DNA of 64,000 bases from Macrobrachium rosenbergii. Taxonomy: Eukaryota; Arthropoda; Malacostraca; Decapoda; Palaemonidae. The translations under genes and the position numbers were made by a program. The notes under the pieces were generated by a model that searched no databases, had not been told where the DNA came from, and saw only the letters and a list, made by a program, of their open reading frames with translations. Shown piece after piece: positions 36,291-45,717 of the stretch. Each line of letters starts with the position of its first letter. Position 1 is the stretch's first letter. Where the stretch lies: positions 73,019,625 through 73,083,624 of the forward strand of contig NC_089742.1 of NCBI RefSeq assembly GCF_040412425.1, in the 5' to 3' direction.

Positions 36291-36699
36291 ATTACTTTTA
36301 TTATTTAATGTTATTTAATTTACATATACTGTATAAGCTTGAAAACTTATAAATTGGATACAAAATTAAACAAACACTTTTGCAGGGTTTCTCAGTACTG
36401 TATTCGCAAATGTTTGTGTGTCTGTGAAAAACTAGTGTATGAAATTAGTTAGGTTCCAATGAGAAGCTCACGTGTCTGTGAATTCACGCAAGTTCGGGGC
36501 ATTACTGTACACCACCACAAAATTTTAACCAAAACCATAAAAACACGGATTGGTGACACTTACAACTCAGTGTTCACCAGACTTCCCAAGAAGTGCAACT
36601 ATCATTATTCAGAGAGCAGATGGAGGAAAAGAAGGCTTTCCTCCTATCTCCTCATCCCCCAATACCATGCCAGCTGCGCAGGACAGACCTAAGGTACTG

Positions 36700-37350
36700 C
36701 ATTTTTTGTATACCGTTTCAATATCCCACAGGTAGAACATGGCAAAAACTGACTTGCACCTCCAATATGTTGCTCACAAGATTGACGAGAGAGACAGATT
36801 ACCTCTGAAAGCCAAGGACGTAGCCACTGCTCTTATTTCTTGAGCTTTTATTTTACATAAGGGTAGTAAATCATCCTGAACTCCCGAATGTGCTTCCAAA
36901 ATCACAGATCTTAAAAAGAATATTAATGCATTCTTGGACAAAGGATGGCTGGGGTCTTTCACGGAACACCAAAGATTTGAGGAGGAACCTCCAAGACTTT
37001 TGGTTCTTTCTAGGTATGTTCTTAACACTCTTACAGGACAGAGGACTGCCTTGATTGGATGGACCGAGTACTTTAGACAGGTTCTTGATTGAAAAAGAAC
37101 GAGGCCAAGGGTTAGTCGGGTCCTCATTCTTGGCCAAAAAACCCAAAATCAGAGAGTACAGTATACAGCACTGCCTTGAGAAAAGTCTACCCTTTTATCG
37201 ATGGCATGTAGCTCACTAGCTCTCCTAGCTGTAACTAGTGCCATCAAGAATAAGGTCTTCTTTGTTAGATTCCTAAGTGAGGACGATTCCAATGGTTCAA
37301 ATCGCGGTCCTGACAGTAATTTAAGGACCACGTCAAGTTCCAAGCAACTT
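36700..37350 (-). pseudogene. DIRS-C tyrosine recombinase, broken
   Basis: The first catalytic arginine is in TARRASELHAIDKRVDF at about 37180-37230. CPVRVLRTYLERT is at about 37010-37050. The H-x-x-R motif has become QEIRAVA (His replaced by Gln) near 36840. The tyrosine is retained in FAMFYLWDIE at about 36720-36750, but a TGA lies just before it and a stop separates the first segment from the second. The enzyme would have carried out integration. The lost histidine and the stops indicate inactivity. Confidence 0.8.
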
Positions 37351-37530
37351 CCATAGGTTTTGCTTTCTTACTGATGCTAAAAACTTAATTATATCACTGA
37401 TGTCTTGATTTGACGACAGGTCTACTCCTCTATGTTTGAATACTGAACTCAACATTGCTCTGTAACCCTTGATGGTAGATGTTGCAAGTCCTTTCGAGTT
37501 TTTAAGGTGTAAAAAAATCTGCAGTCTGGG

Positions 37531-38660
37531 CTACAGATGTCCAAGAAGAGGAGATATTTCGCTCCCGGCACCATTCCCGAAAAACTGTCCACTTGGCTTG
37601 GTAGACTGCAGCAGAAGATCAGCACCTATACTTAGCAATAACCTCTGCAGCCTTCCTTGAAAATCCTTTCGCTCTGACAAGTTCCCTGACAATCTGAAGC
37701 CTGTCAGAGCGAGAGTGGATAACGCTTGATGGAATCTGTGAAAGTGTGGCCATTTGAGAAGATTTCTCCTCTGAGGAAGTATCCTTGGGAAGTTCGTCAG
37801 TAGACTTAGGAGATCTGGGAACCACTCCTTGTGTGGCCAAAAGGGAGCAATCAGGGTCATCGACACGTTGCTGTGTGTTGAATTTTTTCAATACGTCCCT
37901 CACCATGCTGAAGGGCAGGAAGGCATAAAGATCGAGATCCGACCAGTCCTGCAGCATGGCATCTGTCACCCATGCCTGCGAATCCAGAGCCGGGGAACAA
38001 TACAGAGGAAGACGATGGTTCCTCGGCGTCGCAAACAGGTCTATCGACGGCTTTCCCCACAGCTTCCACAGGTCTGTGCACACCTGTGGATTGAGTGTCC
38101 ACTCCGTCAGTAGAACCTGTTTGCCACGACTCAATTCATCTGCCAGGACATTCATTCTCTCCTGAATGAAGCGGGTCACCACTCAGGTCTCATTGCTTAG
38201 TGCCTACAGAAGAAATTCCTTGGTCACTTCATAGAGCAAAAAAGAATGAGTCCTTCCTTGATTCTTGATGTAAGCCAGAGGGTCATGCTGTCTGAATGGA
38301 CCTTGTTGAAAGTCTGTGTTGCAAAATGTTGAAGTGCAAGATGAATAGCCTTCAATTCTTTTACACTGATGTGGAGGTTTTTTTGGTTGGAGACCATGTT
38401 CCTGAAACCTCCATACTATTAAGAAGAGCTCCCCAACCCAGATCCAAAGCGTCTGAGTATAACATTAGGTCGGGGTTCATTGGAGCCAGAGACTTTCCTG
38501 TTGCAAATCTGTCCTTCTACAGCCACCACTGAAGGTCCTCTTTGATCTGGGGAGTGATATTGAAGGCGAACGAATCCAGGAACGACTTCCTTTGCTAATT
38601 GGCCTTGAGGTAAAATTGCAGTACTGTACTCTTGTGTGTAGCCTGCCCAAAGGAACAAAC
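37531..38660 (-). pseudogene. DIRS-C RNase H and connection domain
   Basis: ORF 37619-38182 has VTRFIQERMNVLADELSRGK, EWTLNPQVCTDLW, DLFATPRNHRLPLYCS and LQDWSDLDLYAFLPFS, the C-terminal RNase H and connection segment common to DIRS elements. The region at 38296-38560 holds worn RNase H core sequence (on the minus strand DLGWGxLLNS-like around 38440). The frame changes near 37800 (ORF 37531-37866 continues TLIAPFWPHKEWFPDLLSLL). Not functional as it stands. Confidence 0.75.
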
Positions 38661-39005
38661 TTCTCTATGGAAGAGAGGGTTCCTAGAAGATTCATCGATG
38701 CGTTGGCTGAGCACGAGGGGCGAGCTATGAAGTCTTGGACTTTTCTGAGACAATTTAGGAGCCCTTGTTGGAACAGAAAAGCCCGAAAACTCAGTCTATC
38801 AATATCCCCAAATAAAGAATAGACTGAGTCAGGACTAGCTGAGACTTCTTGAAATTTATTAATAGTCCTAGATCTTGAGCAAGACGAAGTGTTTTCTGCA
38901 GGTCTCTGTGCACCGAGATCTCGAGGGGGAGTGTAGGACCAGTCGTTGAGGTACAGAGAGGTGTTTATCCCCATGAGATGTAACCATCTTGCTGGGGGAG
39001 CAAGA

Positions 39006-40325
39006 TCAACATGCATCTTGCATGTTGATCTTGACCACCCAGTCCCTCAGGTGGATGGCTGTCAATACCGACTGGCCCGTCTCCATTTTGAACTTCGCTG
39101 TTTGAACGAAGAGCTTCAGGGCACTGATGTCCAGGACAGGTCTCCATCCTCCCGATGAATTGGGAACCACAAAGAGGCGGTTGTAGAACCCCTCCATGTC
39201 TACATCCTCGACTACTTCCATGGTTTTCTTCTCTAGTAGAGCTGACACTTCCCGAGATAGGGCCGAAAACCTCTCTGAGCCTACTGAGTAGGCCGTTAAG
39301 CTGATGGGAGAGGTTACTAAGGGAGGTTTCTCCCTGAAAGGGATTGCACAATCCTCTTTCAAGACCTTCAGCACCCACGGCTCCACATTCCTGTTCTTCC
39401 ACTCGGTCCAGAAATGAAAAAGTCTTGCTCCCACTGGAACACAGAGGACAGACTCACTTTCGAGGTGCTGGCATGTTAACAGGTTTCTTGGCTGGTCTGG
39501 AAGTTTGGAGGTTGGATCTAGGTCGGGAGTGGAAACAACCTCTATTACTTCGAAAGGGCTGTTGTTACAAAGGCGACGATGTCCTAGCAGATGTGGTAGT
39601 TGCAGTGGCTCCTGTGGGGAACCTAGTCCATTTGGTAGACTGAGCGAGAAGGTCCTGCGTTGATTTCTTCTGGAAGAGAAGAATGCTGACATGGGACAAC
39701 TCCCTTCGCCGTAAAATGAGCCCCACAAATCTCGTTTCTTAAGGACTCCTGTGGTGAAGATGGTCACCAACTCTTGTGCTCCATCCCTTACCGCTCTATC
39801 AGCACAAGCCAGAACTCCCAGCCAGTCTGTCGCGCAGTTTTCTTGAAGAGCCGTGCAGTCTTCTATTTTCTTAGTGAGAGCCCCACCTGTCCAATCCAGA
39901 AAACTGAAGACCTCAAAGACTTTAAAGATGTCTTTCATTAGATGGTCCAACTCCGATGCGGTGAAGAAAATTCTGGCCGAGGAGAAAGTGGAACAATGCG
40001 AAGCATCTATGATACTGGAAAAGTCCCCTTGAAAGGAGGCAGAAACCCGCAAGGGCGGCGCTTCTCCAGTTGCATACAACAGATACTTCTGCCATATCAA
40101 GTGTGAGGGCGGCGTACAGAAAACTGCTTTCCCGACATCTCTCTTTTCTGCTAACCAATCATCCATACGGGTGAATGCTTTCCTTGAAGATGAAGACAAA
40201 ACCATAAGCGATAGCCTGGGAGTAGCTGGAGGTTGTTGCATCAAGAAAGCCGACCCCGGTGACAAAGGGACGGCTGGACAGAAGAATGAAGGGTAGCAGA
40301 TCAGGAAATACCTGAGCAGCACCAA
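39006..40325 (-). pseudogene. DIRS-C gag C-terminus fused in frame to RT N-terminus (439 aa)
   Basis: This is the longest open frame in the window. Residues 1-190 are gag-like (RMDDWLAEKRDVGKAVF, DIFKVFEVFSFLDW, KKRDLWGSF). Residues 300-439 are RT fingers and early palm: ARLFHFWTEWKNRNVEPW, REVSALLEKKTMEVVED, FYNRLFVVPNSSGGWRPVLD and KINMQDA. The continuation in another frame (38477-39016) has HLMGINTSLYLNDW, where the catalytic YLDD is changed to YLND. The in-frame run from gag into RT suggests a gag-pol fusion in the ancestor or loss of an intervening stop. The changed active site means no activity. Confidence 0.75.
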
Positions 40326-40339
40326 GAACAGTAGTTCGA

Positions 40340-41208
40340 TGTAGGTTGCTCCTCTTCTACTGGTCCCTCAGGCGGAGGAAACGGGTGATCCTGGTGGGTC
40401 CGTGGGTTCTAGAGCTACAGGAGCTGGTTTCTGAAGAAGGCTCAGAACTTTGTCAAGTTGAAGTTGAAGCGGCACCAACGAAGGATCTTGGGCAACTGAA
40501 GGAAACTCACCTGAAGAATCAGGTACTGCAAGCTCTCCTTGCGGGACTGCGTACTTGCTGTAAGGTGGATGAACTTGAAGGGAGTGCCCACAGACACTGG
40601 ACGCTTGGACACTGGCACCCACTCACTGTCGGAGCAGACACTGAACCTTTCGAAGCCACTGCACTCTTGGCAGACACTGGGCGCCCAAATGATGGGCGCT
40701 TGGCGATTAGACGTCCAAACCTTGAGCGATCATACACAGAATCTTCCAAATCGGAACGATCAGATACTGGGTGCCCATGAACTAGAAAGGCAGATGTTAA
40801 ACGCTCATGCGATGGGTGCTCGGACAAAGTGTGCTCATACGATGGGCGCTCAGACACAGGGCACTCAAGAGATGAGAGCCTGGACACTGAATGATCTTCT
40901 AGTGGACGCTTATACACAACACTATCAGACTCTGGGCTCTCGGACATTTCGCAACGATGAACTGGACTGGCAGACACTCTTCTGGGGTCGGAACGCATGT
41001 TAGAAACTGAATGGGTGCGAGGATCTTTCACTGGCGACTCCCAAACACTGCATGAAGGGAGAGGGCTACATTCCCTCTCTAAAGCTCGCTTACGAGAAGG
41101 GGGCGAATCAATTTCCAACGAAGCGCCTGGCCTTTTCAATGGCCTAGAAACTTTCATAAAACAACCACTGCGCTTATTGGTTCCGAGAGAATCTGAATCA
41201 CTAGATAA
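40340..41208 (-). pseudogene. DIRS-C gag, middle part, Ser/Arg-rich
   Basis: ORF 40519-41250 (243 residues, its last codons in the LTR) is rich in Ser, Arg, Glu and Pro, with repeated decapeptide-like phrases such as SEHPSHERLTSA, GHPVSDRS and GRLIAKRPSFGR. The DNA shows a repeating tgggcgctc.gacac motif, so this part of gag has expanded by short tandem repeats. It is cut at 41208 by the LTR element and resumes at 44684. Confidence 0.6.
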
Positions 41209-41551
41209 TGTGGCGGTATTCACACCCACGAACAACACAACACGCAACACTCACCCTGATCTTCGGTTGCTGGAGATGGATAAGGTCCACGGTCGCCAAT
41301 CACAGCACACACCCACGAAACAAAAAAACTTAAACCGACCCTCCACCAACAACGAACCAACAAAAAAAGAAGAGACACATGAACCATTAATGGTCGCAAA
41401 AAAAAAAACAGACGAACTCCCGTTCACTTTCAAGGTTGGACCTCAACTGCCCAAGACTTCCCCAAAAAAACCGAAAAACTCCCGACAGACCGACAGACAG
41501 AGAGACAGCCGTAAAACCAACTCCAACAACCGAACCACTCACAATGACAAT

Positions 41552-41588
<37 letters not shown>

Positions 41589-41636
41589 AAACGTTGGGAA
41601 ATGCTAAATAAAAACAAATTTCTTCATCCCTCTATA
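41209..41636 (-). repeat. LTR, left copy (3' LTR)
   Basis: On the plus strand it begins tgtggcggtattcacaccca and ends tcttcatccctctata. It holds a (CT)n tract at 41549-41584. Compared with the right copy there are about ten small differences, mostly short indels in A-rich runs and CT length, so the insertion is fairly young relative to DIRS-C. Confidence 0.92.
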
Positions 41637-41650
41637 TTTCTCCCCCTTTT
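41637..41650 (-). promoter_or_regulatory. Polypurine tract
   Basis: The plus-strand tttctcccccttttagc is a 14-base purine run on the minus strand immediately before the 3' LTR. It is the plus-strand primer site expected for LTR retrotransposons. Confidence 0.8.
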
Positions 41651-41672
41651 AGCATTTCCCAACCAACACCTT

Positions 41673-42487
41673 TCACACCTCTTTCAAATCGCCTTTACGC
41701 AACACCCACGGATGCTCACTAGCAGGTCCTCTAGATCGCGTTCGCGGGCACGCAATCATTCTCTCAGAATCATTCTCTCTTCTAGCAACATTCAAACTCA
41801 CATCTCCTCCATTCTCTCTCAGATTCACGCTATCTTCTTCACTATTGCCACTCTCAATTTCATCCACAATCTCATCTATACCCTCTAACTCGTTCCCAAA
41901 TACCTCCCCCAATTCTTCAACTAACCCATCCCATTCGCTCATTGACCTTTCCAATTCTTGCAACGATTCATTCATGCTTTTAATCACTCGCATATTACTG
42001 CTACGCTCTCTTGCTCTTACACTTTCGCTCACCTCCAACCGTTCACTAACCCCTACACGTTCAGTCAACTCAGTTATATCAAACCCGCATATGCTATATG
42101 TTCTATTCATACCATCCCATTCATCCGTATTACACGCTTTATCACTCATTTTCACTTTGGCACTCACACCCCTATCACACAACTTACGACCATTCAGTTT
42201 ACCCACTTCTTCCCTTTCTTACGTTTTCTACCATACTCTATCAAAACAAATTGCTGATCCTCATGCAACAACCCCTCACGTACATGCATCACACGCACCG
42301 CTTGCATCCTGGAGGATCCACCCATTTGAACCCCCTTCACACTCAGTTTCCCGAATTCGCTGTCACAGTCACCCTCTTTCGCGTCTACATACACTTGATA
42401 CATGCCCTTCCATTCCACATTCGACACACTTCGCTCTCGGTTCTGAACACATTCTCGCATAATGCCCATTCTTACCACAGTTGCCAC
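41673..42487 (-). pseudogene. LTR element 3' coding region (post-gag), unassigned with pol-like tail
   Basis: ORF 42194-42487 has VSNVEWKGMYQVYVDAKEGD, then GQ-poor sequence, ending in a basic GRKRKKGKKW. ORF 41673-42206 is acidic with two helical stretches (SMNESLQELERSMSEWDGLV, then EELGEVFGNELEGIDEIVDE). It ends TRSRGPASEHPWVL, a phrase I recall from the C-terminal tails of arthropod Ty3-like polyproteins. The enzymatic domains that should lie between gag and such a tail are missing, so this looks like an internal deletion or an adapted non-autonomous element. Confidence 0.5.
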
Positions 42488-43790
42488 ATATTACATTCAC
42501 TCGGGTACCCCTACAACCATTAGCAATATGACCCACCTGTCCGCACCTGTAGCATTTAACCCCCCTATCTTTCGTACACTCCCTTACCAAATGTCCCGGT
42601 TGCCCACACCAAACACGCTCCTAAAGCCCACCTACACTCATTCTTTGTATGTCCTTCCTTTCCACATCTAAAACACTTCGCTCGACTTCCACTCATCGAC
42701 CTTCCCCTTTGTACACTACTATCCCTAACCCGTCCAACCCGTTGTTCCCTTACAAACCCATCATTCATCCTCCTGGCACCTCCACATTACTTGCTCTTAC
42801 ACTCCCTATCTATTACACTATCGGCCATTCTCATTGGGCCCCTCAACACTGCATCCCTAAAGCTTCCGAACTCTGGTACCCTCTCATCTACCCCAGCCCT
42901 TACACTTACACTTCTGCTCTCTTTATAACCCTGTCAAGCTCATAATCTTCTACAATTTCCAAAATTTCTCCCCAAGTCAACCTTTCATTCGTCCATCTTT
43001 TCTTCTCCTTCCGCTTCAAGTTCACAAATTCTCTAACTCCATCTGGCACTGTCCCTAACAACTTCCGTACTAACTCCTTACATTCATCTATCCCATCATC
43101 CCCAAACTTCTTCCTTGCCAACGTCTCCAGCCGACAAGCATACAGTGACAAGGTTTCCCCAGCTTTCATTCTTGCCTCATCAAATTCATTCTTCCTCTTA
43201 TACTTAACACTCGCTTTCATACGCCTCGCTTGCTCAACTAATCTAGCTTTCACCTTGTCATACTCAACATCTCCCACACTCATAATAACCCTATACATGT
43301 CAAGTAAAACCCAGTCAAATACTCTCCTAATTCTCGTGCCCATACTCTCTTACTTTCCCCATACTTATCCTGACAAAACCTTTCATACTCCCTAAAGAAA
43401 TCATGCACATCCCTACTTCCATACTCATTATACTTTTCACACCGGGGTACCTCCTCACATACATAGCCTTTCTCACTTCTTTCTCACTTTCACTCTCACT
43501 TTCGCTACTTTCGCTCTGTCCTTTCATACCCTCTTCCGAATACAAAGAGTCCACTTCTGCACTTACATTCATCTTACTCATTACACTCTTCTTCCCCTCT
43601 TTTTATCCACTTTTATCCACTCACCTCCATCCACCTCACTATCACTACTGCCTTCACCCCTCTCCCTTCTTTCCTGCCTTTCCCACTTCCTTTCCCTTCT
43701 TACCAGTTTCCTTTCCCTTTCCCTTCTTCCCTTTTTCTTCCCCTGACTTATCCTTACTTTCCCTCTGTTCCTTCCCTTGCTTTTCATTCC
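42369..43790 (-). pseudogene. LTR element gag with five CCHC zinc knuckles, frameshifted
   Basis: On the minus strand the order is a basic, charged N-terminal part (43581-43787), an acidic Ser/Glu stretch (43327-43581), a capsid-like helical segment (42906-43343, with EARMKAGETLSLYACRLETL typical of Ty3-like gag) and a knuckle region. The knuckles are CX2CX4HX4C: one in ORF 42565-42768 (CFRCGKEGHTKNEC), one spanning a frameshift near 42600 (PGHLVREC) and three in ORF 42369-42590 (CYRC, CGNC and CVEC starts). The protein would bind and package RNA. Four frame changes make this copy defective. Confidence 0.8.
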
Positions 43791-44077
43791 CTTTTCCTTA
43801 CCCTGCCTCTCATTCCTCGTTTCTTACTTCCTATTCCCATATCACTTTCATCACTCACGCTTCCATTCACTTCTTCCTCCTTTTCTTTCTCTCTTTGCCC
43901 CTTCACACGTTCCAGAGAACCTGCCTCCAACAGCCCCTTCTCCAAAAACACCCTTGAACATACCTTTCACCATTTCTTCCACACCTTTCATCATTCCCTC
44001 CAACTTTTATCCATCCTCTCTTCCATTCTCTTCTTCTGACTCTTTCATCTCCCCTTTCATTTCTTCTTTTGCACTTC

Positions 44078-44176
44078 TTAGTATTCCTCCACCTCCTCCA
44101 ACTGACTCCTCAATCTCTCATTCTCACCCCTCAACCACCCATTCTCCTCTCTCAACCTTACCAGTTCCTCTTCCAT
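44078..44176 (-). CDS. Short coiled-coil ORF in LTR element leader, 32 aa
   Basis: This ORF begins about 60 bases after the primer-binding site and reads MEEELVRLREENGWLRGENE, then RLRSQLEEVEEY and stop. Leucines at seven-residue spacing (8, 15, 22) make a short leucine zipper. It could be the start of gag, broken by the following stop, or a small leader peptide. It is too short for a firm call. Confidence 0.35.
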   Translation of the reverse strand: MEEELVRLREENGWLRGENERLRSQLEEVEEY

Positions 44177-44235
44177 CCTATCTCTTCAGTCACACTACCA
44201 GCCACCAACAAACAATGCAGCTGCATTTTACAGCA

Positions 44236-44253
44236 GCCCCACGTTGGGCGCCA
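44236..44253 (-). promoter_or_regulatory. Primer-binding site, tRNA-Lys(CUU) type
   Basis: The plus-strand sequence gccccacgttgggcgcca is the expected 3' end of tRNA-Lys(CUU) with CCA overlapping, so the minus-strand transcript would pair with that tRNA over 18 bases without mismatch. The match is from memory of the tRNA sequence. The site lies 7 bases inside the 5' LTR boundary. Confidence 0.85.
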
Positions 44254-44260
44254 AATATTA

Positions 44261-44679
44261 TGTGGCGGTATTCACACCCACAAACAACACAACACAACAC
44301 TCACCCTGATCTTCGGTTGCTGGAGATGGATAAGGTCCACGGTCGCCAATCACAGCACACAAAAACCAAACAAAAACTTAAACCAAACCCTCCACCAACA
44401 ACGAACCAACAAAAAAAGAAGAGACACATGAACCATTAATGTGGTCCAAAACAAAAAAATCAGACGAACTCCCGTTCACTTTCAAGGTTGGACCTCAACT
44501 GCCCAAGACTTCCCCAAAAACCGAAAAACTCCCGACAGACCGACAGACAGAGAGACAGCCGTAAAACCAACTCCAACAACCGAACCACTCACAATGACAA
44601 TTACACTCTCTCTCTCTCTCTCTCTCTCACAAAACGTTGGGAAATGCTAAATAAAAACAAATTTCTTCATCCCTCTATA
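44261..44679 (-). repeat. LTR, right copy (5' LTR)
   Basis: Same start and end as the left copy, with a shorter (CT)n tract at 44605-44629. As the 5' LTR it should contain the element's promoter. No clear TATA box was singled out. Confidence 0.92.
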
Positions 44680-44683
44680 ATAA

Positions 44684-45400
44684 CAGGGCATGTACATCCA
44701 TCTGGACGCCTTTCCACTGGCATTCCTCCGCAGCCTGGGAATGGCAGACAACAGGCTCGGATGAGGCGACGACTGCTTGTGGGTAAACCCCACCGACCTC
44801 CCTTGGACTGCCAGTTTGCTTCCTCCCAGGTGAGCAAGGGGAGTTTAGCAGGGACCTTGGTCTAGGAGCATCAGTGGGACGAACAGCTGCTCCCTCCAAT
44901 GACACTGCACTCGTCACTACACCAACACTATTAAATTTGTCCATTAGGACCTTCACAGAATTCTCAATCTGGGAAACAGTATTCACAAGCAAATTAAATT
45001 TCTGATCTAATACAAGCTGGCAATGGCATTGGGTTCAGCAGAATGAGTGCTAGGTAAAGTTACCTAGGAATGACAGAAAAAGCTGGAGGACTGGAAATGG
45101 GAGAAACGGCCGTCACAGGTGTTGAAGGGATAGGCAGAACACCGATATCAACTCCTGGAGAATGAACTGCACTAGTCGGTCACACTGTAATTTATCTAAG
45201 TGTGTCTGTAAGGTCTTCCACTTCCCCTTATCCCTGTCCTTACATTCTTCAATTGATTAAGCTCAGGAGAAAAATTTGCTCTCTGCAAGAACTACATATG
45301 GTATGAGAGTCATATTTTGCTGAAGTGAGTCTAGTTTTGCAGCCTTTTCAGCAATAACAATGCTAGACAAATTAGTGTCAGACAAAATTTTTCTAAAGTC
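44684..45400 (-). pseudogene. DIRS-C gag N-terminal part, right of the LTR insertion
   Basis: ORF 44675-44992 has PTDAPRPRSLLNSPCSPGRK, homologous to PTDSPRPRSLTYSPAPGR in DIRS-B gag (13540-13640). Upstream at 45200-45400 are cysteine-codon remnants and a start region resembling 14166 of DIRS-B, but without an intact ATG (ttttgtctgacac). Confidence 0.65.
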
Positions 45401-45542
45401 CAATCGGAAAGTGGTGGAAAATATATCAGAATTTGAGTGCTAAATCAGGATTACCAAAAGCAAAAGAGTACGTCACCAAAAGACAAACTTGACCATACGG
45501 TGAAAAAGAATCAAGAGCTACTTATAACCAGTGTTAAGTCAT

Positions 45543-45670
45543 TAGCCGGCAGAAATAAACTGAGCTCTTTAGCTATGTTGTACCTATTTTAGAAAGTGAG
45601 GGCAGTATACCTACAAGGTGAAAAAGCTATGGTTAATTTTGAATTTTGAGTTGCCGTTTAAAGTAGAAAC
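45543..45670. repeat. DIRS-C right (5') inverted terminal repeat
   Basis: It reads gccggcagaaataaactgag, then gagctctttagctatgttg and ttttgaattttgagttgcc. It is the inverse of the left repeat. About 45 bases of outer terminal sequence (tatgtaattatttgtaa) follow. Confidence 0.8.
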
Positions 45671-45717
45671 TATACCTATGTAATTATTTGTAAATTATTA
45701 TATAAAAAGCAAGGTTG

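Larger units (their letters stand above)
32888..36507. mobile_element. 3.6-kb TA-flanked non-autonomous element nested in DIRS-C
   Basis: The ends are cagtcataccccaaactta on the left and gcaagttcggggcattactg on the right, imperfect inverted repeats flanked by TA (32886-32887 and 36508-36509). Both ends also carry a shared ggttcc motif further in. This is the Tc1/mariner-pogo pattern. There is no transposase ORF. The interior holds (GA)n tracts, a duplicated block of about 380 bp (33046-33430 and 33695-34020) and the second piggyBac-like copy. The DIRS-C terminal region resumes cleanly on either side. Confidence 0.75.
41209..44679 (-). mobile_element. Gag-only LTR retrotransposon (Ty3-like), 4-bp duplication ATAA
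   Basis: Two direct repeats of about 420 bp (41209-41636 and 44261-44679) flank a 2.6-kb interior. ATAA sits immediately outside both ends (41205-41208 and 44680-44683). On the minus strand the 5' LTR is the right one. It is followed after 7 bases by an 18-base primer-binding site complementary to the tRNA-Lys(CUU) 3' end, and a polypurine tract (aaaagggggagaaa as read on the minus strand, 41637-41650) precedes the 3' LTR. The interior encodes gag pieces only. No protease, RT or integrase motif was found. It interrupts DIRS-C gag. Confidence 0.9.
32212..45717 (-). mobile_element. DIRS-C: DIRS1-like retrotransposon carrying two nested insertions
   Basis: The left (3') end at 32212 shares gacatttttataataaaata with DIRS-B (8690). 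The inverted terminal repeats are about 32284-32400 and 45543-45670, both containing aggtacaac and tagctaaagagctca in opposite senses. Between them on the minus strand lie gag, RT, RNase H, connection domain and tyrosine recombinase. A 3.6-kb element (32888-36507) interrupts the region after the recombinase, and a 3.5-kb LTR element (41209-44679) interrupts gag. Without them the element is about 6.4 kb. The left end repeat recurs at about 32487-32530, as in DIRS-B. Confidence 0.87.

Noticed and set aside
41845..42523. Plus-strand ORFs of 205 and 141 residues
   Set aside because: They are antisense shadows of the zinc-knuckle region, which reads clearly on the minus strand.
43403..44439. Plus-strand ORFs of 184 and 220 residues rich in Pro, Ser, Phe and Leu
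   Set aside because: They are the antisense of a purine-rich gag region on the minus strand. The gag blocks, primer site and polypurine tract fix the coding strand as minus.
41209..44679. Endogenous retrovirus with an envelope gene
   Set aside because: No envelope-like or pol sequence was found between the LTRs. The interior is gag and an unassigned tail.
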